Origin: Rhodococcus antarcticus
GTDB lineage: Bacteria; Actinomycetota; Actinomycetes; Mycobacteriales; Mycobacteriaceae
Length of the DNA: 64,000 nucleotides
Assembly: GCF_026153295.1 (NCBI RefSeq)
Contig: NZ_CP110615.1
Span: forward strand, 2,294,001-2,358,000
Reading direction: 5' to 3'
Numbering within the stretch: the stretch's first letter is position 1; the number at the start of each line of letters is the position of its first letter. The position numbers and the translations under genes were made by a program. This document shows, piece by piece, positions 8,327 to 16,420 of this stretch. The notes under the pieces were generated by a model. It ran no database searches. It had not been told where the DNA came from and was given only the letters and a program-made list of their open reading frames with translations.

Positions 8327-9472
8327 TCAGCGGCCGGCGAAGGCGTCGCGCAGGCGGGAGAACATGCCGCCGCTCTGCCTCGAGCCGGCGTGCACCACCT
8401 CCGCGACGTCGTCGCGGCGCGCGGTCGCGAACTTGCGCAGCAGGTCCTTCTGCTTGTGGTCCAGGCGCGTGGGCACCACGACGTCCAGGTGCACGTGCAC
8501 GTCACCGCGCACGCCGGAGCGCAGCCGGGGCATGCCGTGCCCGCGCAGGGTCACCACCGAGGACGGCTGCGTGCCCGCCTCCACCTCGATGTCGGCCTGG
8601 CCGTCGATGGTCTCCAGCTTGACGGTGGTGCCGAGCACGGCATCGACCACCGGCACCCGGACGGTGCAGTGCAGGTCGTCGCCGTCGCGGACGAACACCT
8701 CGTGCGGCTCCTCGGACACCTCGACGTAGAGGTCACCGGCGGGGCCGCCACCGGGGCCCACCTCGCCCTGGCCGGAGAGCCGGATGCGCATGCCCTCGGC
8801 CACCCCGGCGGGGATCTTGACCGTCACGGTGCGGCGCGAGCGGACCCGGCCGTCGCCCCCGCACTGCACGCACGGCTCGGGGATGGTCTCGCCGGTTCCG
8901 CGGCAGGTGGGGCACACCCGGGCGGTGACGACCTGGCCGAGGAAGCTCCGCTGGACCGACTGGACCTCGCCGGCCCCGCCGCAGGTGTCGCACTGCACGG
9001 CGTGCGTTCCGGGCGAGGTGCCCGCACCGGTGCACACGCTGCAGAGCACGGCGGTGTCCACGCTGATCTCGCGGTTCACTCCCGTGGCGCACTCGGCGAG
9101 GGTGAGCTCGGCCCGCAGCAGCGCGTCGGAGCCGGGCTGCACCCGGCTGCGGGGGCCGCGGCCGCTGCCGCCGCCCTGGCCGCCGAAGAACGCGTCCATG
9201 ATGTCGCCGAGGCCGAAGCCCTGGGCGCTGCCCCCGAACCCGCCGCCGCCCGCGGACTCCATCGGGTCCCCCCCGAGGTCCACCACCTGGCGCTTGGCCG
9301 GGTCGGAGAGCACCTCGTAGGCGGTGGTCACCTCGCGGAAGCGGGCCTGCGCGGCCTCGTCCGGGTTGACGTCGGGGTGCAGCTCGCGGGCGAGCTTGCG
9401 GTAGGCGCGCTTGATCTCGTCACCGCTCGCCTTGGTCCCCACGCCGAGCGTCCCGTAGTAGTCCCGTGCCAC
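8327..9472 (-). CDS. dnaJ: chaperone DnaJ (DnaJ2 type, hrcA-linked)
   Basis: This is a type I J-protein that stimulates DnaK ATPase. The 381 residues contain the J domain with HPD at about 32-34, a Gly/Phe region ([13 protein letters not shown]), and four zinc-binding CxxCxGxG repeats ([32 protein letters not shown]). The substrate-binding beta domains and a dimerisation tail follow. It lies 80 bases downstream of hrcA in the same direction, as with dnaJ2 of mycobacteria, so it is presumably heat-regulated with it. The start is GTG 9472 ([11 protein letters not shown]). No good ribosome binding site is seen. Confidence 0.96.
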   Translation of the reverse strand: MARDYYGTLGVGTKASGDEIKRAYRKLARELHPDVNPDEAAQARFREVTTAYEVLSDPAKRQVVDLGGDPMESAGGGGFGGSAQGFGLGDIMDAFFGGQGGGSGRGPRSRVQPGSDALLRAELTLAECATGVNREISVDTAVLCSVCTGAGTSPGTHAVQCDTCGGAGEVQSVQRSFLGQVVTARVCPTCRGTGETIPEPCVQCGGDGRVRSRRTVTVKIPAGVAEGMRIRLSGQGEVGPGGGPAGDLYVEVSEEPHEVFVRDGDDLHCTVRVPVVDAVLGTTVKLETIDGQADIEVEAGTQPSSVVTLRGHGMPRLRSGVRGDVHVHLDVVVPTRLDHKQKDLLRKFATARRDDVAEVVHAGSRQSGGMFSRLRDAFAGR

Positions 9473-9552
9473 GTCTGATCCACACCCTCGTCCTGTTGGT
9501 CCTGCTCGTGTCCGTGCCGGCGCGGCCGACCGCTCGCACCCAGTGTGCGGTG

Positions 9553-10587
9553 CTAGCGCCCGGCCAGCACCTCGCCGACGTAGCGGGCGACCGCGCTGAC
9601 CGAGGCGATGGTGCCGGGGTAGTCCATCCTCGTCGGTCCCAGAACGCCCATGCCCCCCAGAACTGTTCCTGCCGAGCCGTAGCCGATGGACACCATCGAG
9701 GTGCCCCGCATCTCCTGGGCCTCGTTCTCCTCACCGATCCGCACGGTCACGGTGCCCGCGTCCTGCGCGGCGGCGAGCAGCTTGAGCACCACCACCTGCT
9801 CCTCCAGCGCCTCCAGCACCGCCCGGAGCGAGCCGGGGAAGGCGCTGAAGTCGGCGGCGTTGCGGGTGAGGTTCGAGGCCCCGCCGAGCACCAGCCGCTC
9901 CTCGGGGTGCTCCACCAGGGTCTCCACCAGCACGGTCGAGGCTCGGATGACGGCGTCCCGCAGGTGCGCCGGCGCGTCCTCGGCGAGCTCGGCCACGGCG
10001 CTCGAGGCCGCGGCCAGCCGCTTGCCCTCCAGCGCGCCGCCGAGCAGGCCACGCAGCTGGACCAGCTCGTCGTCGGCGATGACGTCGCCCAGCTCGACGA
10101 TGCGCTGGTCCACCCGGCCGGAGTCGGTGATGAGCACCAGCAGCAGCCGGGCCGGGGTGAGCGCGACCACCTCGAGGTGCCGGACCGAGGACACCGAGAG
10201 CGTCGGGTACTGCACCACGGCGACCTGCCGGGTCAGCTGGGCCAGCAGCCGGACCCCGCGGCGCAGCACGTCGTCGAGGTCCACCCCCGTCTCCAGGAAC
10301 GACTGGATGGCCCGGCGCTCCGGACCGGAGAGCGGCTTGACCTGGGCGATGCGGTCGACGAACTGGCGGTAGCCCTTGTCGGTGGGGATGCGCCCGGCGG
10401 AGGTGTGGGGCTGCGCGATGTAGCCCTCCTCCTCCAGCGCCGCCATGTCGTTGCGGACGGTCGCGCTGGACACGCCGAGGTTGTGCCGCTCGACGAGGAC
10501 CCTGGAGCCGACGGGCTCCTGGGTGGCCACGTAGTCGGCGACGATGGCGCGCAGCACCGCGAAGCGACGCTCCTCCGTGCTCGACAC
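9553..10587 (-). CDS. hrcA: heat-inducible transcription repressor HrcA
   Basis: HrcA represses class I heat-shock genes by binding CIRCE operators. The 344-residue protein has an N-terminal winged helix ([18 protein letters not shown], recognition helix near residues 40-57), the [14 protein letters not shown] junction and a C-terminal GAF-like/dimerisation region. GTG 10587 ([12 protein letters not shown]) is set by a clear AGGAGGG site just upstream; the longer open frame has no support. A TAGACT -10 element about 35 bases upstream fits a leadered transcript. No CIRCE element is visible here, so its targets (groE) are elsewhere. It is divergent from the small Rv2375-like gene. Confidence 0.95.
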   Translation of the reverse strand: MSSTEERRFAVLRAIVADYVATQEPVGSRVLVERHNLGVSSATVRNDMAALEEEGYIAQPHTSAGRIPTDKGYRQFVDRIAQVKPLSGPERRAIQSFLETGVDLDDVLRRGVRLLAQLTRQVAVVQYPTLSVSSVRHLEVVALTPARLLLVLITDSGRVDQRIVELGDVIADDELVQLRGLLGGALEGKRLAAASSAVAELAEDAPAHLRDAVIRASTVLVETLVEHPEERLVLGGASNLTRNAADFSAFPGSLRAVLEALEEQVVVLKLLAAAQDAGTVTVRIGEENEAQEMRGTSMVSIGYGSAGTVLGGMGVLGPTRMDYPGTIASVSAVARYVGEVLAGR

Positions 10588-10621
10588 GGGCCCTCCTCTC
10601 CACGGTCGGTGACCTGTGGCA

Positions 10622-10627
10622 AGTCTA
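10622..10627 (-). promoter_or_regulatory. -10 element (TAGACT) of hrcA
   Basis: On the minus strand TAGACT lies 34 bases before the hrcA GTG. The transcript would carry a short leader that includes the AGGAGGG ribosome binding site. Confidence 0.45.
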
Positions 10628-10659
10628 GGCGGGGTCGCGGGGCCACCGGCGCGGGTGGC

Positions 10660-10665
10660 TACTCT
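10660..10665 (+). promoter_or_regulatory. -10 element (TACTCT) of leaderless Rv2375-like gene
   Basis: TACTCT, six bases, GTG. The hrcA -10 element lies 32 bases away on the other strand, so the two promoters are divergent and close. Confidence 0.55.
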
Positions 10666-10671
10666 GCAGGC

Positions 10672-10989
10672 GTGATCTTCCGCGCCGTCCAGGAGGGCAA
10701 GCCGTACCCCGAGCACGGCCTGTCCACCAAGGACTGGGCGAAGATCCCGCCGCGGCAGGTGCGCCTGGACGAGCTGGTGACCATCAAGAAGGTGCTCGAG
10801 CTCGAGACGCTGCTCGCCGAGGACTCGACCTTCTACGGCGACCTGTTCCCGCACGCCGTGCAGTGGGGCGGGAAGATCTACCTGGAGGACGGGCTGCACC
10901 GCGCGGTGCGGGCGGCGCTGCGCAACCGGACGGTCCTGCACGCGCGGGTCTTCGAGCTCGACTTCCTCACCGCGCCGGCCCGGGACTGA
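10672..10989 (+). CDS. conserved 105-residue protein, Rv2375-like
   Basis: The function is unknown. The 105-residue soluble protein begins [45 protein letters not shown] and contains [40 protein letters not shown]. The pattern of a parameter loop, a helix and a GxHR-type turn is reminiscent of the ParB N-terminal/sulfiredoxin-like fold, which is inference. Its size and divergent position next to hrcA match Rv2375 of M. tuberculosis. GTG 10672 is six bases after a TACTCT element, so it is probably leaderless. Retention of a tiny orphan gene opposite hrcA across genera suggests a conserved job, perhaps in protein quality control. Confidence 0.85.
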   Translation: MIFRAVQEGKPYPEHGLSTKDWAKIPPRQVRLDELVTIKKVLELETLLAEDSTFYGDLFPHAVQWGGKIYLEDGLHRAVRAALRNRTVLHARVFELDFLTAPARD

Positions 10990-11001
10990 CCCGGACGGCG
11001 C

Positions 11002-12192
11002 TCAGTCCCCGGCGACGAGGACGTCGCGGACCACGGCGTCGGCCAGCAGGCGCCCGCGCGGGGTGAGCACCAACCGCCCGGCCGTCTCGACCAGGAGTCC
11101 GTCGGCCACCCGCTCCCGCGCCACCGCCAACTCGGCCGGCGCCAGCTCGGCCGGGTCCAGCCCGCTGCGCAGGCGGGCGGTCAGCATCACCCGCTCGGTG
11201 TGCACCTCGGCCGGCTCCAGCAGCTCCCGGGCCGCCGCCGGGGACTCCCCGCGGGCCAGGACCTCGGCGTACCGGGCCGGGTGCTTCACGTTCCACCACC
11301 GCACCCCGCCCACGTGGCTGTGCGCCCCGGGGCCGGCACCCCACCAGTCGCCGCCGTCCCAGTAGCCCACGTTGTGCCGGCACTCCGCGCCCGGCCGCGA
11401 CCAGTTGCTCACCTCGTACCAGTCCAGCCCGGCCGCCACCAGCCCGGCGTCGAGGCGCTCGTACCGGCTGGCGAGCACGTCGTCGTCGGGCATCGGCAGC
11501 TCGCCGCGGCGGACCTTGCGCGCCATGGCCGTGCCGTCCTCGACGATGAGGGCGTAGGCGCTGACGTGGTCCACCCCGGCCTCGAGCACGGCCGCGAGGG
11601 ACGCGTCGAGGTCGGCGTCGGTCTCCCCCGGGGTGCCGTAGATGAGGTCCAGGTTGACGTGGGCGAACCCGGCGGCGCGGGCCTCCAGCGCGGCCGCGAC
11701 GGCCCGGCCCGGCGTGTGGGTGCGGTCCAGGGTGCGCAGCACGTGGGCGGCGGCGGACTGCATGCCCAGCGACACCCGGGTGTAGCCGGCGTCCAGGATG
11801 CCGTCGAAGAAGGCCGGCGAGGTCGACTCCGGGTTGGACTCGGTGCTGACCTCAGCGCCCGGGGCCAGCCCGAAGGTGTCCCGCACGGCCGCCAGCACCT
11901 CGGCCAGACCGTCCGCCCCGAGCAGCGACGGCGTGCCCCCGCCCACGAACACCGTCCCCGCTGCCGGCCCACCCGTCACCCGGGCGCCCAGCGCCAGCTC
12001 CGCGCGCAGCCCCTCCATCCAGCTCTGCGGGGAGGCGGAGGTGCCCAGCTCGCCGGCGGTGTAGGTGTTGAAGTCGCAGTAGCCGCAGCGGGTGGCGCAG
12101 AACGGCACGTGCACGTAGACGCCGAACGGCGCCCGCCCCACCCCCGCCAGCGCCGAGGCGGGCAGGGAGCCGTCCATCACCGCGGTGTCCAC
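11002..12192 (-). CDS. hemW: heme chaperone HemW (coproporphyrinogen III oxidase-like radical SAM protein)
   Basis: HemW binds heme and inserts it into respiratory proteins; it was long misnamed oxygen-independent coproporphyrinogen oxidase. The 396-residue protein has the radical SAM cluster motif CATRCGYCDF near residues 32-41, the GGGTPSLL SAM-binding turn and a C-terminal HemN-like domain. The cysteine count is that of HemW rather than true HemN. GTG 12192 (VDTAVMDGSLP) has GAGGAT ending six bases before it; ATG 12177 is the alternative. It is divergent from the enoyl-CoA hydratase gene. Confidence 0.92.
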   Translation of the reverse strand: MDTAVMDGSLPASALAGVGRAPFGVYVHVPFCATRCGYCDFNTYTAGELGTSASPQSWMEGLRAELALGARVTGGPAAGTVFVGGGTPSLLGADGLAEVLAAVRDTFGLAPGAEVSTESNPESTSPAFFDGILDAGYTRVSLGMQSAAAHVLRTLDRTHTPGRAVAAALEARAAGFAHVNLDLIYGTPGETDADLDASLAAVLEAGVDHVSAYALIVEDGTAMARKVRRGELPMPDDDVLASRYERLDAGLVAAGLDWYEVSNWSRPGAECRHNVGYWDGGDWWGAGPGAHSHVGGVRWWNVKHPARYAEVLARGESPAAARELLEPAEVHTERVMLTARLRSGLDPAELAPAELAVARERVADGLLVETAGRLVLTPRGRLLADAVVRDVLVAGD

Positions 12193-12198
12193 CCCCCC

Positions 12199-12204
12199 AT
12201 CCTC
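12199..12204 (-). promoter_or_regulatory. -10 element (GAGGAT) of leaderless hemW
   Basis: GAGGAT, six G residues, GTG on the minus strand. The divergent -10 of the hydratase gene is 41 bases away. Confidence 0.45.
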
Positions 12205-12245
12205 CCCGCTGCGCAGCCGATGGGCACCCGCGCCCACCGGCGGTC

Positions 12246-12251
12246 TAGCGT
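12246..12251 (+). promoter_or_regulatory. -10 element (TAGCGT) of leaderless enoyl-CoA hydratase gene
   Basis: TAGCGT, seven bases (CGGGACC), ATG. There is no Shine-Dalgarno sequence. Confidence 0.6.
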
Positions 12252-12258
12252 CGGGACC

Positions 12259-13059
12259 ATGGCTGAGAACACCGTGACCGAGACGTCCGAGCTGGTCCAC
12301 CTGCACGTGGTCGACGGCGTCGCCACCATCACCCTGGACTCCCCGGACAACCGCAATGCCCTGTCGGCCCAGCTGCGCCGCGAGCTCACCGCACACCTGG
12401 CGGCGACCGCGGACGACGACGCCGTGCGGGTGGTGGTGCTCGACCACACCGGGCACGTGTTCTGCGCGGGGATGGACCTGCGCGAGTCCCGCGGGGCCGG
12501 CGCGTCCGCCCAGGGGGTCAACGAGTTCCCGCAGATCCTCGAGGCCATCTGGCGCCACCCCAAGCCCGTCATCGCCGCGCTCTCCGGCCTGGCCCGTGCG
12601 GGCGGGGTGGGCCTGGTGGCGGCCTGCGACATCGCCGTCGCCTCCACCGCGGCCAGCTTCGCCTTCAGCGAGGTCCGCATCGGCGTGGTGCCGGCCGTCA
12701 TCTCGGTGACCGTGCTCCCGCGGCTGGCCCCCCGGGCCGCCCAGGAGCTCTTCCTCACCGGCGACGTGTTCTCGGCCGATCGCGCTGCGGAGATCGGGCT
12801 GCTCACCGCGGCGGTCGCGCCCGAGGACCTCCGCGAGCGCGTGCTGCACTACGTCACCGCGCTGGGCAAGGGTGCCCCGTTGGCGCTGGCCCGCACCAAG
12901 AAGCTGCTCTCGGAGGGCACCGCGGACGGGATGGGTGCACGGTTCGGCGAGATGCTGGAGCTCTCGGCCGGGTTCTTCGCCGCCCCCGAGGCCCAGGAGG
13001 GCATGGCGGCGTTCGCGGAGAAGCGACCGGCGAGCTGGGTTCCCACCCACACGATCTGA
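12259..13059 (+). CDS. enoyl-CoA hydratase/isomerase family protein
   Basis: The 266-residue crotonase-fold protein likely hydrates or isomerises an acyl-CoA. It shows the CoA-binding segment DSPDNRNALSAQLRREL near residue 28, the first oxyanion segment FCAGMDLRES and the second AGGVGLVAACDIAVA. The active-site stretch FAFSEVRIGVVPAVIS has one glutamate where two-glutamate hydratases have Glu144. The second glutamate position reads as a non-acidic residue as far as I can align it, so the exact reaction is open. ATG 12259 follows a TAGCGT -10 element. It stands alone between hemW and two small minus-strand genes. Confidence 0.88.
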   Translation: MAENTVTETSELVHLHVVDGVATITLDSPDNRNALSAQLRRELTAHLAATADDDAVRVVVLDHTGHVFCAGMDLRESRGAGASAQGVNEFPQILEAIWRHPKPVIAALSGLARAGGVGLVAACDIAVASTAASFAFSEVRIGVVPAVISVTVLPRLAPRAAQELFLTGDVFSADRAAEIGLLTAAVAPEDLRERVLHYVTALGKGAPLALARTKKLLSEGTADGMGARFGEMLELSAGFFAAPEAQEGMAAFAEKRPASWVPTHTI

Positions 13060-13075
13060 GCGCCGGGGCCGTCGG

Positions 13076-13159
13076 TCAGAGCAGGCGCACGAGGTAGGCG
13101 ACGGCCACCAGCACGAGCAGCACCACCAGCGCGAGACGGATGCGGGCGCCGGGGTTCAC
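13076..13159 (-). CDS. 27-residue single-helix membrane peptide
   Basis: This is a very short gene, inferred from its promoter. GTG at 13157-13159 opens a 27-codon frame, VNPGARIRLALVVLLVLVAVAYLVRLL, ending in TGA at 13076-13078. A short basic head (two Arg) is followed by about 16 hydrophobic residues, giving one membrane helix with the N-terminus likely inside. TAGGCT lies six bases before the GTG, exactly the arrangement of the larger leaderless genes in this window. Its size recalls KdpF-like regulatory peptides, but there are no kdp genes here and I do not assign a function. It sits between the hydratase gene and a 69-residue membrane protein. Confidence 0.5.
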   Translation of the reverse strand: MNPGARIRLALVVLLVLVAVAYLVRLL

Positions 13160-13165
13160 GCCTGG

Positions 13166-13171
13166 AGCCTA
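13166..13171 (-). promoter_or_regulatory. -10 element (TAGGCT) of the 27-residue peptide gene
   Basis: TAGGCT, six bases (CCAGGC), GTG on the minus strand. It is a full match to TANNNT. Confidence 0.5.
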
Positions 13172-13184
13172 GGCGCGTGCGGGG

Positions 13185-13394
13185 TCAGCCCTCCCGCGGA
13201 GGGGTGGGCACGTCCTGCTCGGGTCGGACCTTGCCCAGCAGCCCCGTGCCGAGGCCGACGATGCGGTCCAGCCCGCGCGCGGCCAGCGCGCACAGCGGCG
13301 CGACGACCACGAGAACCACGGTCACCTGGGCGATGAAGGGGAGGCCGGTGGCCCACAGCTCGACGCCGTCCCACCACCGCGCCAGACCGCCCAT
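13185..13394 (-). CDS. small membrane protein, 69 residues, unknown
   Basis: I do not recognise this gene. The 69-residue product (MGGLARWWDGVELWATGLPF...) has a Trp-rich amphipathic start, one clear membrane helix at about residues 22-42 (VTVVLVVVAPLCALAAR), then a Gly-rich segment and a charged tail ending in DVPTPPREG. ATG 13394 is six bases downstream of TAGGGT, so it should be leaderless. It lies head-to-head with the MDR-type oxidoreductase, with only 37 bases between the two start codons, and is followed by the 27-residue peptide. Confidence 0.7.
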   Translation of the reverse strand: MGGLARWWDGVELWATGLPFIAQVTVVLVVVAPLCALAARGLDRIVGLGTGLLGKVRPEQDVPTPPREG

Positions 13395-13400
13395 CCCCCG

Positions 13401-13406
13401 ACCCTA
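13401..13406 (-). promoter_or_regulatory. -10 element (TAGGGT) of the 69-residue membrane protein gene
   Basis: TAGGGT, six bases, ATG on the minus strand. It forms one arm of a palindrome with the divergent -10 at 13419-13424. Confidence 0.6.
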
Positions 13407-13418
13407 GCCGCGGCTGGC

Positions 13419-13424
13419 TAGGGT
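13419..13424 (+). promoter_or_regulatory. -10 element (TAGGGT) of leaderless oxidoreductase gene
   Basis: TAGGGT, seven bases (CCTGCTC), ATG. The two divergent -10 hexamers are separated by only 12 bases. Confidence 0.6.
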
Positions 13425-13431
13425 CCTGCTC

Positions 13432-14397
13432 ATGTTTGCCGTCTACGCTGCCGAGCCCAACGCCGAGAACCCCCTGGAGAGCCTGCGGGTGGGTGAGAAG
13501 GACGCCCCCGTGGCCCCCGAGGGCTGGGTCACGGTGGACGTGCGGGCCGCGAGCCTCAACATGCACGACCTGTGGACCCTGCGCGGGGTCGGCATCAAGC
13601 CGGAGCAGTTCCCGATGACCCTGGGCTGCGACGGGGCGGGCACCCTGGAGGACGGCACCCCGGTGGTGCTGCACTCGGTCATCACCTCCCCCGGCTACGT
13701 CGGCGAGGAGACGCTCGACCCGCGGCGCACCCTGCTCACCGAGAAGGCCCAGGGCGCGATGGCCGAGCAGGTCGTGGTTCCCGCCCGCAACGTGGTCCCG
13801 CTGCCCTCCGACCTCAGCTTCAGCCAGGGTGCGGTCATGGGCACGGCCTGGCTGACGGCCTACCGCATGCTGTTCGTGAAGTCTGGCCTGCGCCCCGGGC
13901 AGACGATCCTGGTGCAGGGTGCCTCGGGCGGGGTCTCCACCGCCCTGGTGCAGATCGCGTCGGCGGCCGGCTACCGGGTGTGGGTCACCGGCCGCACGGA
14001 GGCGAAGCGGGCGCTGGCCACCCGGCTCGGCGCGAACGCGGTCTTCGAGTCCGGTGCGCGCCTGCCGGAGAAGGTCGACGGCGTCTTCGAGACCGTCGGC
14101 AAGGCCACCTGGAGCCACTCGATGCGCTCGCTGAAGCCGGGCGGGGTCATCGTCGTCTCCGGCTCCACGTCGGGCCCGGACCCGTCGGCGGACCTGCAGC
14201 GGCTGTTCTTCCTGCAGATGCGCGTGGTCGGTTCCACCATGGGCACCAAGGAGGAGCTGGCGGACCTGCTCACCTTCTGCGCCACCACCGGGACCCGCCC
14301 GGAGATCGGCCTGGAGCTGCCGATGGAGCAGGCGGAGCAGGGCTTCCGGGCGATGCTGGACGGCGACACCGCGGGCAAGATCGTCTTCACCCGTTGA
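13432..14397 (+). CDS. MDR superfamily oxidoreductase (quinone reductase/zinc-less alcohol dehydrogenase-like)
   Basis: The 321-residue medium-chain dehydrogenase/reductase likely uses NAD(P)H. It has a GroES-like N-terminal domain (residues 1-125) and a Rossmann domain with VQGASGGVSTALVQIA (about 160-175). The zinc-ligand pattern of classical alcohol dehydrogenases is not evident (SLNMHDLWTLRG, LGCDGAG), so it is more like a quinone oxidoreductase; the substrate is unknown. The stop overlaps the next gene's start as TGATG, which couples it to the GH15 enzyme. ATG 13432 is leaderless by its -10 spacing. Confidence 0.88.
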   Translation: MFAVYAAEPNAENPLESLRVGEKDAPVAPEGWVTVDVRAASLNMHDLWTLRGVGIKPEQFPMTLGCDGAGTLEDGTPVVLHSVITSPGYVGEETLDPRRTLLTEKAQGAMAEQVVVPARNVVPLPSDLSFSQGAVMGTAWLTAYRMLFVKSGLRPGQTILVQGASGGVSTALVQIASAAGYRVWVTGRTEAKRALATRLGANAVFESGARLPEKVDGVFETVGKATWSHSMRSLKPGGVIVVSGSTSGPDPSADLQRLFFLQMRVVGSTMGTKEELADLLTFCATTGTRPEIGLELPMEQAEQGFRAMLDGDTAGKIVFTR

Positions 14398-16364
14398 TGG
14401 ACGAGGTCACCCACAGCCCCCCGCTGCCGGCGACCGGGGCGGTCGACACCAGCACCGTCCCGGTGCGTCGCAGCGCCTTTCCCCCCATCTCGGACTACGC
14501 GTTCCTCTCCGACTGCGAGACCACCTGCCTCGTCGCGCCGAACGGGGCGGTGGAGTGGATGTGCTTGCCGCGCCCGGACTCCCCCAGCGTGTTCGGCGCG
14601 ATCCTCGACCGCTCCGCCGGGCACTTCAAGCTCGCGCCGTACGGGGTGAGCGTGCCCGCCGCGCGCCGCTACATGCCCGGCGGTCTCATGGTGGAGACCA
14701 CCTGGCAGACGGAGACGGGCTGGATCATCGTCCGGGACGCGCTGGTGATGGGCCCCTGGCACAACACCGACGCGCGCTCCCGCACGCACAAGCGCACCCC
14801 CACCGACTGGGACGCCCGGCACGTCCTGCTGCGCACGGTGCGCTGCGTCTCCGGCACCGTGGAGCTGGCGCTGAGCTGCGAGCCGGCCTTCGACTACCAC
14901 CGCAGCGGAGCGCGCTGGGAGTACACCGGGGACGTCTACGACGAGGCCGTCGCGGTCGCCACGGCCGATGAGGGCGACCACCCCACGCTCAAGCTCACCT
15001 CGAACCTGCGCCTGGGGCTGGAGGGCCGCGAGGCGAGGGCCCGCACCCGGCTCACCGAGGGCGACGACGTCTTCGTCGCGCTGAGCTGGTCGGACCTGCC
15101 GGCCCCGCAGACCTGGGCCGAGGCCACCGACGCGATGTGGCAGACCCAGGAGTGCTGGCGGCAGTGGATATCCATGGGGCGCTTCCCCGACCACCCGTGG
15201 CGGGCCTACCTCCAGCAGAGCGCGCTCGCGCTCAAGGGCCTGACCTACGCACCGACCGGGGCGCTGCTGGCCGCCTCGTCGACCTCGCTGCCGGAGACCC
15301 CGGGCGGCGAGCGGAACTGGGACTACCGGTACGCGTGGGTGCGGGACTCGACCTTCGCGCTGTGGGGGCTGTACACCCTGGGGCTCGACCGTGAGGCCAA
15401 CGACTTCTTCAGCTTCATCAGCGACGTCTCGAGCAGCCAGGACGGCTCTCCGCACCCGCTGCAGGTGATGTACGGGGTGGGTGGGGAGCGCAAGCTGGAC
15501 GAGGAGACCCTCGACCACCTCTCGGGCTACGACGGCGCCCGGCCGGTCCGGATCGGCAACGGCGCCTACGACCAGACCCAGCACGACATCTGGGGTGCCG
15601 TGCTCGACTCGGTGTACCTGCACACGCGCTCCCGCGAGCAGGTCCCGGAGTCCTTGTGGCCGTTGCTCAAGGAGCAGGTGGAGCAGGCGGTGGCGCACTG
15701 GCGCGAGCCCGACCGCGGCATCTGGGAGGTCCGCGGGCAGCCCCAGCACTTCACGTCGTCGAAGGTCATGTGCTGGGTGGCGCTGGACCGCGGCGCCAAG
15801 CTCGCCCGGGTGCACGGCGAGCACGACTACGCGCAGACGTGGCAGGCGATCGCCGACAAGATCCACGCCGACGTCCTGGAGCACGGCGTCGACTCCCGCG
15901 GGGTGCTCACCCAGGCCTACGGCGTGGACCACCTCGACGCCTCGCTCCTGCTCGCGGTGCTGCTGCGCTTCCTGCCGCCGGAGCACCCCGTCGCCCGGGC
16001 CACCGTGCTCGCCATCGCCGACGAGCTCACCCTGGACGGGCTGGTGCTTCGCTACCAGGTCGACACCACCGACGACGGGCTCTCCGGCGAGGAGGGCACG
16101 TTCACCATCTGCTCGTTCTGGCTGGTCAGCGCACTGGTGGAGATCGGCGAGCTCGAGCGGGCCCGACACCTGTGCGAGCGGCTGCTCGGCTTCGCGAGCT
16201 CGCTGCTGCTCTACGCCGAGGAGATCGATCCCCGTACCGGCCGCCACTGGGGCAACTTCCCGCAGGCCTTCACCCACCTCGCGCTGATCAACGCCGTGGT
16301 GCACGTCATCCGCGCCGAGGAGGACGCGCAGGGCAACTTCCAGCCGGCGCACGCCGGCGGCTGA
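14397..16364 (+). CDS. glycoside hydrolase family 15 protein (trehalase/glucoamylase-like)
   Basis: The 655-residue cytoplasmic protein has an N-terminal beta-sandwich (residues 30-260) beginning ISDYAFLSDCETTCLVAPNGAVEWMCLPRPDS, then an (alpha/alpha)6 barrel with ERNWDYRYAWVRDS and GIWEVRGQPQHFTSSK, where the general acid Glu is expected. GLSGEEGTFTICSFWL contains the likely catalytic base. GH15 members of this type in mycobacteria (Rv2402-like) hydrolyse trehalose. No signal peptide is seen. The ATG overlaps the preceding stop. Trehalase is the most likely activity, with glucoamylase or glucodextranase as alternatives. A 14-base perfect palindrome follows at 16376-16389. Confidence 0.9.
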   Translation: MDEVTHSPPLPATGAVDTSTVPVRRSAFPPISDYAFLSDCETTCLVAPNGAVEWMCLPRPDSPSVFGAILDRSAGHFKLAPYGVSVPAARRYMPGGLMVETTWQTETGWIIVRDALVMGPWHNTDARSRTHKRTPTDWDARHVLLRTVRCVSGTVELALSCEPAFDYHRSGARWEYTGDVYDEAVAVATADEGDHPTLKLTSNLRLGLEGREARARTRLTEGDDVFVALSWSDLPAPQTWAEATDAMWQTQECWRQWISMGRFPDHPWRAYLQQSALALKGLTYAPTGALLAASSTSLPETPGGERNWDYRYAWVRDSTFALWGLYTLGLDREANDFFSFISDVSSSQDGSPHPLQVMYGVGGERKLDEETLDHLSGYDGARPVRIGNGAYDQTQHDIWGAVLDSVYLHTRSREQVPESLWPLLKEQVEQAVAHWREPDRGIWEVRGQPQHFTSSKVMCWVALDRGAKLARVHGEHDYAQTWQAIADKIHADVLEHGVDSRGVLTQAYGVDHLDASLLLAVLLRFLPPEHPVARATVLAIADELTLDGLVLRYQVDTTDDGLSGEEGTFTICSFWLVSALVEIGELERARHLCERLLGFASSLLLYAEEIDPRTGRHWGNFPQAFTHLALINAVVHVIRAEEDAQGNFQPAHAGG

Positions 16365-16375
16365 GCGGCGCCGGA

Positions 16376-16389
16376 CCCGCGGCCGCGGG
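16376..16389. other. 14-base GC palindrome after the GH15 gene
   Basis: CCCGCGG/CCGCGGG is a perfect palindrome 12 bases after the GH15 stop. It may weakly terminate transcription. There is no T-rich tail. Confidence 0.3.
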
Positions 16390-16420
16390 GACTGTCGGGG
16401 GTCGGTGCGACGGTGCGTCC

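Noticed and set aside
9530-9575. CIRCE-like inverted repeat (GCACC...GGGTGC) between hrcA and dnaJ
   Set aside because: It matches only part of the CIRCE half sites and the spacer is too short; it overlaps the hrcA stop.
10990-11001. Terminator after the Rv2375-like gene
   Set aside because: The gap to the convergent hemW stop is only 12 bases and no stem is formed.
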